DNA of 64,000 nucleotides from Entomortierella parvispora (lineage: Eukaryota; Mortierellomycota; Mortierellomycetes; Mortierellales; Mortierellaceae): the NCBI GenBank assembly GCA_963573315.1, contig OY752148.1, positions 1,851,263 to 1,915,262 of the forward strand. Reading direction: 5' to 3'. This document shows, piece by piece, positions 26,064 to 37,865 of the stretch. Numbering within the stretch: position 1 is the stretch's first letter; each line of letters starts with the position of its first letter. The notes under the pieces are model-generated. The model searched no databases, was not told the origin of the DNA, and worked only from the letters and a program-made list of their open reading frames with translations. The position numbers and the translations under genes are program-made.

Positions 26064-27597
26064 TGTAGAGTGATGAATGTGGGAGTGAGAGTGAAAGTGA
26101 GAGTGAGAAGAAGAGGCAATTGAGGGTAGTGCTTGTATGAAGTAAAGAGAAAGAGAGTTGATAGACGAGAACAGAAAGAACAGAAAAGAACAAAAATAAA
26201 AAAAAGAAAGTTGTGGGGAGGGACGCGCTGTCCTTTTTATAGCCGATCGCACACCTGGGCTGCGTGGCAACGTCGATTGACCACGTCCTCGTTTGACGAC
26301 AGGAGGAAAGCGGGAAATTAAAGTGCTCCTGCGCACAGCGACAGAAAAAGGAAAAAACTACGCACGGCGAAACTATGCCGAGAAATGATTCAATGGACGA
26401 CCGGAACGAGCCACGGAACAAGCGGAGCCGGGGGGAGATGAGGGCCCCTCTTTTTTCTTTCTTCCGATTGCGCTGCTGGTCTACGTACACTTTCTTATTT
26501 TTTTTCTTGCCTTCTTGGTTTTCACGTTTCTGGTGGCATTGTCACTGCCACGACAGGAATGCTGGGCACACACCGTCTGTGGGAACATCCTTGCTGGCTG
26601 AGGGAGTCTGGTGTCCAATATTCCATGAATCCAGGTATCGACCGTGCTCCAGCTGGTTGTTGTTGTGATGTTAGTCCCTCCTCATTCCTGTGTTTGGTGA
26701 GGACAACAGAGGTCCCATTGCCGATTTTCGATGTACAGTAGGTCCCTTTGCTTTGCTGAATCAGCGTTTAGAATTGGGCTTGAACATTGGCTTGGAAATC
26801 AGGCAAAATTGCAAACTCAATCGCCATGACTGTAGGACAAAGGGGAGAGCGACATACAGTAGTCTAGACAAGGGGGGACATCCACACTGTAGATAGCTCT
26901 GTCACTGCCCCAATTCTTGACGACATCTCAAAGTTCTCATGACCCTATTGTATGCAACTCACTACCGAGCTATTTTCTATATGCGACGCAGCTTGTGATT
27001 GTCCACTTCTGTTCCCCTGCTTTGCCACGTTGCCACAAAAAAAATGACTCAAAGAAACTGAGAAATTGAGCGATTTCTTTCTTTTCCTTTAGGCTATGCA
27101 GATTTCCAACAAGGTCTGAAATCGTCAATGGCAAGTCGTGCTTGATTTTGCCATTGAAGCGAAGCTGTGGGCATGCATGCATAGACTACGGTACGGAGGC
27201 AGGATGGTGGGGGCTTTAACATTCTTTGGTGACACCTGTCCTGAGCGTGAAAATAAATTCAAAAAGCTGGGCACAAGCCCAACAAAGCGCTTGGCAAACA
27301 AAGTTCACAAACGCGCACTGTCGACTGCGTCTTCTGTTTTGAGTGCATGTCAACCGAGTTGTCGCGATGCAGCTGCGGTCTATTTGGCCACACGTTGCCC
27401 ACCACCCATCATGTGACACTCGCACCTCACGTCAACAATTCCACTCAATGGTTTATTTACAAAAAACATGCACCTACAACTCCAGAGATGAAAGGCTGCA
27501 AAGACAATGAAACGACTCCCAAAGGCGATGGGGATGAGGGAAGAAAGGAGAGACTCAGGAAAGAATAGCAAAACTCTAAAAATGGATCCTTTCCAGC
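26064..27597. other. Intergenic region
   Basis: Apart from the promoter of the small gene at the left end, no gene is recognised. Short frames carry no family signal. The right end is the 3' flank of the crystallin-like gene. Confidence 0.45.
26232..26241 (-). promoter_or_regulatory. TATA box, TATAAAAAGG
   Basis: Minus-strand TATAAAAAGG about 170 bases upstream of the small ORF start, followed by a CT-rich leader. The same ten bases occur on the plus strand at 41901 before the guanine deaminase gene. Confidence 0.55.
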
Positions 27598-28350
27598 TTA
27601 CTCAATCATGACGGACATTGGCACCATGTAGGTGTTTGTGCGCGAATCTGGACCCTTGTTCTTCTCCAGCACTTGGCCCTTGCAGTCAGCATCTCTGTAA
27701 AAAGTATAAGTCCAATCCTCATGGCCCTGGAAACTCATCATGGGTGTGTTCCCCTTCATATTATGACACATCTTGCCTACAAACGTCGTGCTCTTGCCCT
27801 TGTATCTTGGTTGAGGGAACACTGCCAGATCCGTGCCCTCGGGAGGAACACCTGTGCCATTGTAATTTGAGGGATACTGAACCCGAATCGAGCAGGGTTT
27901 GAAAGGTTGGGGGATAGACTCTTCCTTCTCATCCGTAGTACGCAAAATGACCGCGCCATAGCAATCATCGCCGTCATAAAAAATGTACTCTTTGTTGGGC
28001 AGCCCCTTGTAGGATCGAACGTCACTGCAACGAAAGTTGACACAGCCATCGCCATTGAACCGTTGACGGTCGCCAACGTAGTTGTCTTGGGAGTACGTCT
28101 CGAAATCCCAGACGTAAGGGTTCGCCGGGTCTGAGGAAGCATGTACTGCACGTCGATGGTGCTCATCATTGGTTTTGCTATGGTCGGCATCCAAAGCGGA
28201 GGCGGCATTGACAGTTGGAGGGACAGCCTGAGAGTAAGAGTCCTCACGAGTTGGGGCATTGACGAATTTGGGTTTGCCAAAGGTCTCAGCAGGGTTGGCA
28301 TTGACAAATCCAACGACCATGGCCAAAGTAACCCAAGATGTGATCTTCAT
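27598..28350 (-). CDS. Secreted protein with two crystallin-like repeats
   Basis: This intronless ORF of 250 residues starts at the ATG at 28350. Residues 1-19 form a signal peptide (TLAMVVGFVNANP). A polar pro-like region runs to about residue 70, where an HHRR site could be cut by a Kex2-type protease. The rest is two related units. Unit 1 (about 79-132) reads ETYSQDNYVGDRQRF, then GCVNFRCSDVRS, then YIFYDGDDCYGAVI. Unit 2 (about 175-230) reads FPQPRYKGKSTTFVGKMCHNM, then TYTFYRDADCKGQVL. The Y-x-G spacing and the final YxF-DxDC-G resemble Greek-key motifs of beta/gamma-crystallin folds. The conserved Cys pairs suggest disulfides outside the cell. Function is unknown. Confidence 0.7.
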   Translation of the reverse strand: MKITSWVTLAMVVGFVNANPAETFGKPKFVNAPTREDSYSQAVPPTVNAASALDADHSKTNDEHHRRAVHASSDPANPYVWDFETYSQDNYVGDRQRFNGDGCVNFRCSDVRSYKGLPNKEYIFYDGDDCYGAVILRTTDEKEESIPQPFKPCSIRVQYPSNYNGTGVPPEGTDLAVFPQPRYKGKSTTFVGKMCHNMKGNTPMMSFQGHEDWTYTFYRDADCKGQVLEKNKGPDSRTNTYMVPMSVMIE

Positions 28351-29495
28351 AACGAAAACAGGATAATGGGATTAGGTCAGTAGGAGGTGAGGTTAGGAAA
28401 CAAAGAATGTGGATGTGGACTACGGGATAGTTGAGGGAGAAAAAAGTCGCGTTTGTCTCCTGTGGAAGATTGAGACCAGCCTATGAAATTTTTCTCTTTA
28501 TTATCTTCTCAATGACGATGGGCGGTTTCAATCCCTCTACGTGCCCATTCAGCAGCGAGCCCGTGTTTGAGTTGCTTGTTCGCCTCTCAGAACAATTCGA
28601 ACAAAAGCACGCAGCAGGTCCATCTCTCATTTTATTTTGTGGCTACTCACACTGGCCAAAGCTGCCATTCTACGCACAACTGTCAGCAAGTAAAAGGATT
28701 ACTGCAGATGCGAGAAGTGCCAATTGGACGCTGTCCTCGATCTGGCGCAGGTCCGCTTTGTGTAGTGGAGGGCAGATAATGCAGCTATCAGTTTTGAAAA
28801 AAAAAAACTCAAAAAAGCCAATGTGATGAACCCTGAGTTCTTTATCAGATGCAGGTTGAAGAGGCAAAAAGGAGTTTTTTGAGGACGAGAGAATGGTATT
28901 AGGCGCCGATCTACGACAAATACGATAAAGAGGAATTGTACTCCTTCTTTATACTCGGATTGGCACACAGCCTTGAGCCAGATGTGTAAAGGAAGAGATG
29001 ACCTGACGGTAATCCTCCTTCCTCACAAGTCCTTGACTTTACCAGAGCTGCACGGAGAAACACGACGCGTGTGGCCGTCGTTGCATTGTGAACGCACAAC
29101 ACATTTGACAGAAAGATGTGTGCACACACAAACAAACAAGCACACGCAGGGCAGTCACGAACGCGCTTTTGCTTGCTTTGCCTTTTAATGAAAGCGACCG
29201 CGCATCTGTTGACACCATTCCCCCACCGGAGGAACAGACCCACACTTGAGCCCTGTCTTCTTTCCTTTCTTCCTGTCGGTCCGTCCATCTTCTCGCCCCC
29301 GTTGCCACACAATCTCTCTCAGCTACCCACCCGCAGAGGAGCCTCTCCCCTCAAAGGCAACGCCTTCTCACGCTTGCTCGACCGGACCCTGTGTCTACAT
29401 TTCTATTGTCTCGTTCCTTTTGAGCGCCCATTCATGGATGCATGCCTCGCAACTTGACTGCACTGCCCAAACTCCTGACCCCAGACTACTAGACA
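28351..29495. other. Divergent intergenic region before the TopBP1 gene
   Basis: No gene recognised. It must contain the promoters of the crystallin-like gene (-) and the TopBP1 gene (+). A CT-rich plus-strand stretch (about 29225-29420) leads into the TopBP1 start. Confidence 0.5.
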
Positions 29496-32400
29496 ATGTT
29501 CAGGCAATCCAGCACGGCCTCCTCCAGAAGTGCCCTTCGCTCATCAAAACCCTCGTTGCGACCACTGCCCCCTGCGACTCAAGGAATCGAGCCTTTGAAT
29601 CCCCTTTTACCATTGCAAGGATGCATCGTTAGTTATACCGGATTCTCAGTCGCCGAGAGGGTAAATGACTCGATGAGTCGTGTTGATCATGTGCAGCTGC
29701 ATGACTCTGTTCCTTTACGAGAGAGTAACACCGGACTTTGCCTTGCTATGCGCTGAAATTCTACATTTATTAGGAGGTCGTCAACACAAAGGTCAGAGCA
29801 ATGGGAGGAGAGATAAACGTCGACCTGACAGAGGACGTGACCCACTTGCTCGTAGCGAAGGTCGGATCTCAGAAATACAAGGTAAAGATGGATGGCGCGA
29901 TGGTATCTCAAAAAGGAGATCGTTGGTTCCTGTGTTAGATGCGGTATCTGATCATGGCTTTTTTTTAGGTCGCTTACTCTTTAGGAATCCCTGTTCTAAG
30001 CCCATCTTGGCTGAACAAGCTCTATGAACGATGGTGCAAAAAGGACACTTTTGATTTGAAGACTGTAAGGCTCGTATGGCGCGTTGATATGGTGATGGTG
30101 CCTCTACCACGCTATATTGAAAGCAGACTAACCGATTGCGACCCTCCTTTGTAGCTCACTGAAGAGCATATCCTTGGACCGCTGACAGGATGTAATATTT
30201 GCGTGACGGGATACGCTGCAGGTAAGGGGGGCGCAATAGTCTTACCCTGTAATATCAATTCGTAGATTCGACCTAAGAGTTCTGTCCTTTTTTTGACGCC
30301 AGATGTTAGAGAAGAAATTGAGAGGAACACGCTCAAGTATGGCGGCAAATATACCAGTGATCTTCACAGAGGCAAGACGACACACCTACTCTGTCATCGT
30401 GCAACAGGGCTAAAGTACAAGTCGGCTATGATGTGGGGTTTACATTGCGTTCCCTATGACTGGTTAAAGGATTCCATCAAGAACCTCGGTAGGAACGCAG
30501 CCTAGGAAGGAAGAATGTCAGTTTTCTTTGCCAGGAGACAGGATATTTATCAACAGTGCTTGTTTCTCTCTTAGAACGCGCGGACGAATCGAACTACCAG
30601 ATTCTTTCAAGTGCTCGTAAGTTGACCTACTCTTGTGCTGAGGTGCCAAATATCTTGTAACGTCCTGACGGTGAGTTAACATCTGTGTGGCTGGTCAATA
30701 GCTACTCATGGTGCAGGTGCAGAGGCAAAGGCACCCATATCATTGGATATGGATACAGATCCTGTGAAACCACAGTCCGTCCAGGACCAGATGTATCTGG
30801 ATGCGTGCTATATCTACCTGAGTCTAGAGTTTTCGACCGAGATGGCCGTTCGTCTCAAAAAGATGATTCGTATGGGCGGAGGAATTCAAGTTGCCGAATA
30901 CCAGCCGTCCGAAGTGACACACGTTGTCGTTCCCTCTAATGTATTGGATGCCAGGTTAGTTCATGGACGATGGAGGTTTAATGGCGTTGCCTCGATCAAC
31001 CAGCCTCCTTATACTAAGTACCTCCTCCGTTCCTAACTCTTCATAGAACCCTCGCGCTTTTTAATCAGGACATTGATCTTCCTTACATTGTCAACTTCCA
31101 ATGGCTCCGACAGTCGAACCGAGCATGCAAACTGTTACCAGAATCGGAATACATTGTACCATTTCCTACTCGATCAGAGGACGGTCAGCAGAAACCAGCT
31201 CGATTCCAAGGTGCGACCACCTGGACAACAGATAGTGCATTCAAGTCTTCAGATTTGAACTCTAACAGGACCAGCAATCGATCAGGGACCTCTGTTAATC
31301 TTGCTGTGGATAGCAATAATGACTCTATTTCATCCAATGACAAACTTACCGCAGGCGGTGGTAAATCGATGGAGTACCGGAGTGCCAGCGATAAAAGCGC
31401 AGCCACCACCCCAAGTGCATCGTCCGACACACCTGAGAACGACTCTTCCGTGGGATTGCGCCGCGGACTGAGATCTCGAACGCAATCGGGAATGTTGACA
31501 GAGGCGTTGGGAGAGCTTTCAGTGGTTACCACAACGCAAATGCCTTCTCAGGACAAATCACTGGTATCAAAGACGGGGCTGCTAGCACTGGAGGAGGACG
31601 GAGAGGAAGAAGAATCTGCGAAATCGAGTATTTTTCTTGGCCTGTACATATCTGCCTATGGGTGGAGTTCACAAAAGCTTGTCTCAGCCATCCACAGCGA
31701 AACTGTGGCGCATGGAGGCGTGTTTGTTGATGAGGGTGAGACCCCTCCTGTCTCTCTAGATCGAATCTGGACCATTGTACCACTCTCAAGGTATGACTGT
31801 CTTCAGAATTGATGAACGACTTGCCAGGTAATTAACTACTGCGTGCTGACAATTACTGTCTGTCATCTCTGTATCCGGTAGGTCCCTTCAAAGTCTTGCG
31901 CATCTAAAAACAGTGGTACTCACTGGTTGTTGGTTTGAGCGCTCTCTCCAAACAGACAGAGTTGTCCCACGAAACGAGCATTTTCTAAACACACCAATCC
32001 CAGTGTTGCCAGTTCCAGGTAAGAATGACTTTCACACAGAGCAAATGTCAGCTGCGACAATGTAACGTTCCTAATCAAAAGTCGAATTTCAGGGTTTGAG
32101 GGATTGAACATCGCCGTGGCAACAACTTTGTTGAAAGAATACGAGTACGAGCAAATCGGAAAGGCCATTGGTCATATGGGCGCCACATTCTGCAACAAGC
32201 TGAACAACCTAACAACAAATTTGCTGATTGCCGACAAAGCAATTGGTCCAAAGTATGAATTTATGGCTAAAAAGGGGAAACCCATCGTCAAGATGAGGTG
32301 GCTCCAAGATTGCATTCAGCAGGTTAGTGATACAGCCGCATTGCATCTACTGTGAAGATTCGTTTCAGTATCTGATATGACTGTGGTCCATTTCAACAAT

Positions 32401-33974
32401 TAGGGCACCCGACTGCCGTACGACAACTACATTTTGGAAAACCCTTCGATGACAGGAATGGGATCAGTTATCAAACGGTCAGATTCGGACCTTCGTTCTA
32501 TGAGGCCGTCTTCTACTACGAATTCACGGTCGAACAGCCCGTTCGAAAACCAACTTGTCCCTGTATACCATGCTGCACCATCGGACCGACCACTGGAAGG
32601 GCTGGTTATCTACCTTCATGGACGTGTTCAAGGGGACCACAATGAGATGCAGGACCTTATTGCCCAGATGGGTGCCCGCCTCCTAACGTCTTTCAATTCG
32701 TCTGCAACTCACTTCATCCATCAAGGCAAGCGGACTCTGGAAGTGGGGAAAGAAATCAAGATGGCAACCAAACACAGGATTTTCACAGTGTCACCGCGGT
32801 GGCTGTACAAGTGCCACGAGACAGGAATTCGCGTAAAGGAGAGCGAATATCGTGAGATTTATGATGGCAATCATTTGCAAACTCATGTCATCTCGGCGTC
32901 CCAGCCATCTGGTGCTTCAAAAGCTGGGCATCGAGGACTTTCGAAACCGGCGTCTTCGCCTTCGCTATTGACATCTGCCTCAACATCACATCCTGGGCGA
33001 ACAAAACGCTCCTCAACCGCCACGTCTGCTTCTCAATTCCGCGGAAATGAGAGCAGCTCGACACAATCCCTCCATCGGACTGCGGCTGCAGTCACTTCCT
33101 CGGTAGCTGTAAAGCGCGAAATGTCGTCTGTGAATGTGACCCCATCCCTCAGCACCAGCAATTTTGATATGTCGATACCTCTGTCGACCACGGATCAACC
33201 TTCACTGCGATCGATGCCTTCCGCTCAATCCTTTCCAGCTGTCCAGGAAGAATCGCGCTCGTTCATGGAGGATTCGGAGATTTGGCAGCCGTTACCAAAG
33301 GTGCCTGTCATTCGGGAAGAGCGCAAGCGAAGGAGAGTCTCGCCTCCTGAAGAGGGCTCCTCATCCTCGACTACTACCCCTGCGACAACGTCGGAGATGG
33401 ACGGCGATCATGTTGACTACTTCTCGAAGGCGAGCAAGTATGGTCCTGATGCCATCTACTGGGACGATGTCGAAGGCCGCCAAAAGAAACGGGCACTGTA
33501 CGAATCACTTGGATACACTATACCTGAAAACTCGCTGGCCAGCAACGACGAGTCTGATACGCGACAAGAGTCTTTGCCTCGAGGTGGGTGTGCATGTCTG
33601 TTGTTTGCATTGTTTGCTAAGGTTTTCCTGTTCTGATCATGTTGTAGTAACTTGTTATTTTATTTGCTTTAGATATGGCATCCCAGGCGCCTCGACAGTA
33701 CAACTTTTTACTCACGGGCATTCTTCAGCCGGATCGGCCGCGATTCAAGCGAACGATTCATGATCTGGGAGGAGTGGTGCTTGAGGACGTGAGCGAAGAC
33801 CATGATGAATGGAAGGCCAAAGTCACACATCTGGTGGCGAATGGAAAGAACCCTCCAAGGACAGCAAAGTTGGTGGCAGCGAAGGAAGTCGGAGCCATGA
33901 TCGTGCACAAGTCGTTCCTAATCGAATCAGCGGAACAGGGCCATTTTGTAGACGAGATGCCGCACTTGATCTGA
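29496..33974 (+). CDS. TOPBP1: Seven-BRCT replication/checkpoint scaffold, TopBP1/Rad4/Dpb11 type
   Basis: Twelve exons (29496-29660, 29774-29881, 29969-30064, 30155-30221, 30303-30488, 30575-30616, 30717-30954, 31047-31790, 31882-32018, 32093-32322, 32404-33583, 33673-33974) join in frame into about 1164 residues. BRCT units start near GCIVSYTGFS, NICVTGYAADV, DACYIYLSLEFS, FLGLYISAYGWS, EGLNIAVATTLL, GLVIYLHGRVQG and YNFLLTGILQP. That gives seven, against four in yeast Dpb11. A conserved WDDVEGRQKKRALYESLG lies before the last BRCT, as WDDPTGRE does in animal TopBP1. The protein recruits CMG assembly factors through phosphopeptide binding and helps activate the ATR/Mec1 kinase. Residues about 255-420 and 745-960 are Ser/Thr-rich linkers. 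Exon 7 has a second in-frame acceptor at 30702 that would add five residues. Confidence 0.92.
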
Positions 33975-34493
33975 AAAGGTTCATGGTTTATGGCGCCCAG
34001 TTGGTCCTGTGCAGTGCTGCACGTATACCCTCCCTTCTGACTCTTTTTGTTCAGATAATAAAATGTTCATGTCGCTCCATAGCTCTTTTCAATTGCTATC
34101 GGACGGGCACACTTTCACGACGGGAGGCCTCTTTCCCGGGTCAAAGAAAAAGAAAAGGGGTCGGGATTGTGCTTATGGCAGCTGCTTGTCCCGCCCTGCT
34201 AGTCTACCCCGCCCCCCCAACGGTCTTGATGTGGTAAGATGTAAGATGGCCATAGGATGCGGGTGAGGACAACAGACAGCAACGCGTTTCTGGGAGGGGA
34301 GGGGAGAGGGGCGGCGTGGGAGTATTGTGTGGCAAGCAGGGGCAAGGACTGTGCTGACAGCCTCAAGGAAAAGAGCGCCAAGCAAGCAAAGTCAGGCTCA
34401 TATTTTTCCTTGGCTGGCTGTCTCTTTCTTTTTCTTTCTCTCTTGCATCTTCCCATTCAATCCGGATTCACTTCTTCCCTTCAAGTCTCCACA
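33975..34493. other. 3' flank of TopBP1 and promoter of the TspO-related gene
   Basis: No gene seen. AATAAAATG near 34058 probably serves TopBP1 polyadenylation, and a CT-rich leader occupies about 34410-34490. Confidence 0.5.
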
Positions 34494-35439
34494 ATGGCCA
34501 TCCAATTCGAGCATTCGATCTCAAAGATCGCCAACATCATTGTCTACTTGACTTTGCTCTCCGGCAACATCTACTCCTCCTTTGGTGGCGACAGGGACCA
34601 GGACTCGCCCTATGATTCCAAGCAAAAGTCGTTCATTACTCCCGCCGCCTACACGTTCTACATTTGGACGGTGATCCATGCCTTGCTTGGCGGCATGGTC
34701 ATCTACCAGTGGTTCACGGACAAGGTCCACCAAGCTTGCGGGTGGCACTTTGTCATGGCCACAGTCTTTAACGCTATCTGGCTTGCTCTTTGGGTAAGAT
34801 GACCTTCTTCTGTGGTTCAAGAAAGTCATAAGCCAGGAACGTCATTCTGACGCGCGTTCACCACTCCTCTCTTCCTGCTTCGTCTTTTTGTTCAGTTGTC
34901 TCTAACTTGTTTCCTTTTGCTCATACTTTTATCAAATGTACGCACACTAGACCTCTGGACACACCGTCTTGGCCCTGATTGCCCTGTTCTTCGCCACGGG
35001 AGCTGTCTCTTTTATCTACTACCGACTCAAGGCCAACTATGAGGAGTCAGAGACGTTGCTGGACATGATTCTTTTGCACCTTCCCTTCTCGCTCTACCAC
35101 GCCTGGATCTTTGTTTTGTTGATCATTAACGTGTTTGCAATCCTATCGCCTGCTAACGAGGAGGGCATTCCTTCGACTTTCCAAACCGTGTTGGCGATTG
35201 CAGGATTGGCCTTCATTGCCTCGACCGTTATTGGATACATCGAGTACAAGCAAGGAGATGTCGCTGGCGCGTTGGTCTTGGCCTGGTACCTCTTTGGTGT
35301 CTTCTCGCAGCAGCAGGATGCTGCGATTCATTGGACCTCCCTGGGCTTGGGCATTGCCGTTGCCGCCTATACCCTCAAGCCTTTTGTCTTCCGGTTGGTG
35401 GGTCGCCAGTCGGGAGAGTCGGCCCCTCTTCTTGGATAG
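34494..35439 (+). CDS. TspO/MBR-related multi-pass membrane protein
   Basis: Two exons, 34494-34793 and 34951-35439, give 262 residues. There are about seven hydrophobic helices. The N-terminal half contains FITPAAYTFYIWTVIHALLG followed by VIYQWF. The middle has LHLPFSLYHAWIFVLLIINV. These correspond to the F-x-PAGWTFSIWG-IY and LPFSIYLGWITVATIAN signatures I know from TspO-related 'tryptophan-rich sensory protein' homologues with an extra helix pair. There is no signal peptide beyond the first helix. The tail ends with ESAPLLG, a possible acidic-dileucine sorting signal (inferred). TspO proteins bind porphyrins and cholesterol, but the ligand here is unknown. The assignment is by motif pattern only. 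Confidence 0.65.
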
Positions 35440-36030
35440 AGAAGACATAATAGAGATGTCACTCTACAGGAGGAGATGGATAGACGTCCTAGTTTTGCAA
35501 GGAAATAAAGACTTTTCTACAGAACAAATTGCTGGGAATGGAGAGGAGGAAACTCTGTCCACTTGTTTCTGCTCGTGGTGTGCGAAAGTGCGATATTGTG
35601 AATGGGCGCAGTGCAAGCAGTTTCGCTGTGGCACAGCAAAGGGGAGACTTTTCTTCTTTTAAAAAGGGTCCTCGATCGAATCCATCTCTCCCATTCCTGC
35701 ATCTCTTTCTTTCTCTTTTACTCATCGCATTGCTGCAAGATACCCTGGCCACAAGCGCCTCTTTCCATTCCTTTTTATTCCTTCAGTCTCACGCCTCCCT
35801 CATTATACGCTCAGATTAAGGAGCCTTGTTTCCGTAAGTCCATGGTGCAATGCGATGCTCATTCGTCCTGTACGGAATGCTTAGCAACTGAATGCTAACC
35901 TTTGTTGGCCAACCACCTTGCAGAACAACATTCGTACTTGCCCGGTACAACACCCTCAGTTATATTCAACGAAACAATCAAGACAATAACGGCCCCCTCC
36001 CTCCCTCCCACACGCCTTCAAGAGCCCAAA
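35440..36030. other. Intergenic region before a secreted-protein gene
   Basis: No gene seen. TTTTAAAAAGG near 35657 on the plus strand is a possible TATA-like element, followed by CT-rich leader sequence. The frame of the next gene is open upstream of its signal peptide from about 35902. Confidence 0.45.
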
Positions 36031-36852
36031 ATGACTCGTCTTCTTCTGGTCCTCCCTATCGTCCTCCTGTGCTATCTACCGACATTGACCCTAGCCTGTG
36101 ACAGACAATGTCAACGAGAGATCCCCCACGTCTTTGCAGACAAGTACCAAGTCGTGTCCAGCCACTACTTTGATCATCTTCGAACACAGATCGGTTCCAT
36201 ACTCTTTCAAGATCTACCCCTGGACACCATCACGGTCACCAGAGCTCAATCGCAAAAGGCGATCCAAATCATGCAAGATTCCGTGACGAGGGCTCAAAAT
36301 ACGTGGGACGTGGATCTGTCCAGAAAGGCATTCGAGGCAATCTTTAAAGACGAGCCCAATTTCGTAGGGGATTGTGTCGAGAATATCCCACCCGAACGTG
36401 TCCTCCCAAAGTTTACCACACCCAATAACAATGGCGCAGGCAGCAGAGGAGGGGAAGGAGGAGGTTCTCTGTGGACGATAAAGGATTGTCATGAGACTAA
36501 TTATATCTGCGGCAAACCACCTTCCATCTGTCACTTCTTGCCCTTGATCAAGAAGCGGATCTCGACAAAGGTCAAGGCAGGGTTGCGATCCAAGTTGGAT
36601 ACTGGAGATGATACGGATCTATATGTCAATTATCTAGGCCCAGCGTTGCAACGCATCTTGGACGAGTACGAAGGATTGATGCCATTCAAGGCTGCGTTGC
36701 ACGGGACTTTGAACCTGATCATGGTGGGATGCTTGAAAGAGATTGACAGACTCGGGGTTGGAGAGGCGGATATCAATTGGGTGGAAGGGTCGACTCTCTG
36801 GAAGAAGGAATGGGATCAGGAGATTAGAGAAAAGGTGCTGACATACACATAA
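36031..36852 (+). CDS. Secreted protein of unknown function
   Basis: This uninterrupted ORF encodes 273 residues from the ATG at 36031. That start was chosen because it places a clean signal peptide (TRLLLVLPIVLLCYLPTLTLA) at the N-terminus; an earlier in-frame ATG at 35902 would bury it. The mature protein has Cys pairs near both ends (ACDRQCQ; DCHETNYICGKPPSICHF), a helical N-terminal region, a Gly-rich spacer (SRGGEGGGS) and a charged C-terminal end (LWKKEWDQEIREKV). No family is recognised. ATAAATAAAATG directly after the stop looks like a polyadenylation signal. It lies downstream of the TspO-related gene on the same strand. Confidence 0.65.
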   Translation: MTRLLLVLPIVLLCYLPTLTLACDRQCQREIPHVFADKYQVVSSHYFDHLRTQIGSILFQDLPLDTITVTRAQSQKAIQIMQDSVTRAQNTWDVDLSRKAFEAIFKDEPNFVGDCVENIPPERVLPKFTTPNNNGAGSRGGEGGGSLWTIKDCHETNYICGKPPSICHFLPLIKKRISTKVKAGLRSKLDTGDDTDLYVNYLGPALQRILDEYEGLMPFKAALHGTLNLIMVGCLKEIDRLGVGEADINWVEGSTLWKKEWDQEIREKVLTYT

Positions 36853-37865
36853 ATAAAATGTAACACTTTGCAACCCGGGACTCGTGTGTGTGGCGAAATG
36901 ACACTAACGAGAAAACGTGGTCAATGCTCGCTTCCTAATGTTCCATCACGCTCCCATTGGACAATTGCACATGATATAAAATATACTGTAGTCGCCTTCC
37001 TCGGGTGCCTCGGGCGCCGCTTTCGTTATCATGAAAATCGCTGCTCCGAGGATCATTGACAAGAGTCTGCAATCCAGATGGAAACGAGTGTATTAGGAAA
37101 GGGTAGAGGCTCGTTCGTCCCCGGTAAAACTCCACCTTGATAAAGTTCCTTTTGAAATGAACCTGTTTAGGTCTCTTGATACACTCGGGAGAGCTTTCGC
37201 GAGTTTGGAGAGAACATGATCTACTTCCATACTAAAAGCCACGCCAAGCAGTCATTCACTGCCCGTCGTAGAGTGATCAGATTCCTTCTCTCGGAGAACC
37301 TATGTAGTGGTCAAATATCAGTATTTTTGCTACCAATAAATAATGTGTTCAATTTCTTTCCGTCGTGGTCTCTTCCTCCCGTCTTCATTGATGCCCCCAA
37401 CACATCCTCTTTTGCAGATCTTGCCCAATTTCGGGTCAGAGTCGTTCGCGCTTCTGAGATTCCTACCTGTTCCATGCCCCTGTAAATCAACGGCACATAC
37501 GACTGCTGTAGTATCGAAAGAAGTGCGTCCAAGACGTGGTGATCGTCACGTGCAGCGTGCAAATGGGGACTCCATCCTGCTCTACCGAGTTCAGTTCACC
37601 TCTGTCCGACTTGCCCTGTCCTCTGCCATTAGAGCCAAAGGCCCCTTGTCGTTCTTCCGTTGACTTTTTTTTTTTTTTTTTTTTGCAACATTTTTTTTGC
37701 CATGCCGAGCCAAAGAAGTGGAGTATATAAACTGAACTATCTGCGACCTGACGCAGCCGCGTGGTCTAGCGATCCTCGCGCAACAAATGCCACGACTCGT
37801 CGCCGTGTAATATTGGAGAGTAGAGTGTTACAAAAAATGGATCTTCCCCATTTTTTCAAGTGTCG
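36853..37865. other. Intergenic region beside the LINE remnant
   Basis: No gene recognised. A T run at about 37664-37684 and a TATATAAA near 37724 are present, but nothing downstream looks coding. A tRNA-like A-box sequence near 37758 lacks the rest of a tRNA. Confidence 0.45.

Noticed and set aside
35902-36030. Upstream start adding 43 residues to the secreted protein at 36031
   Set aside because: It would place the hydrophobic signal peptide internally; the ATG at 36031 gives a normal secreted N-terminus.
37745-37815. tRNA-like A-box sequence (TGGTCTAGCG) beside the LINE remnant
   Set aside because: No matching B box, acceptor stem or anticodon arm; possibly a SINE scrap but not supportable.
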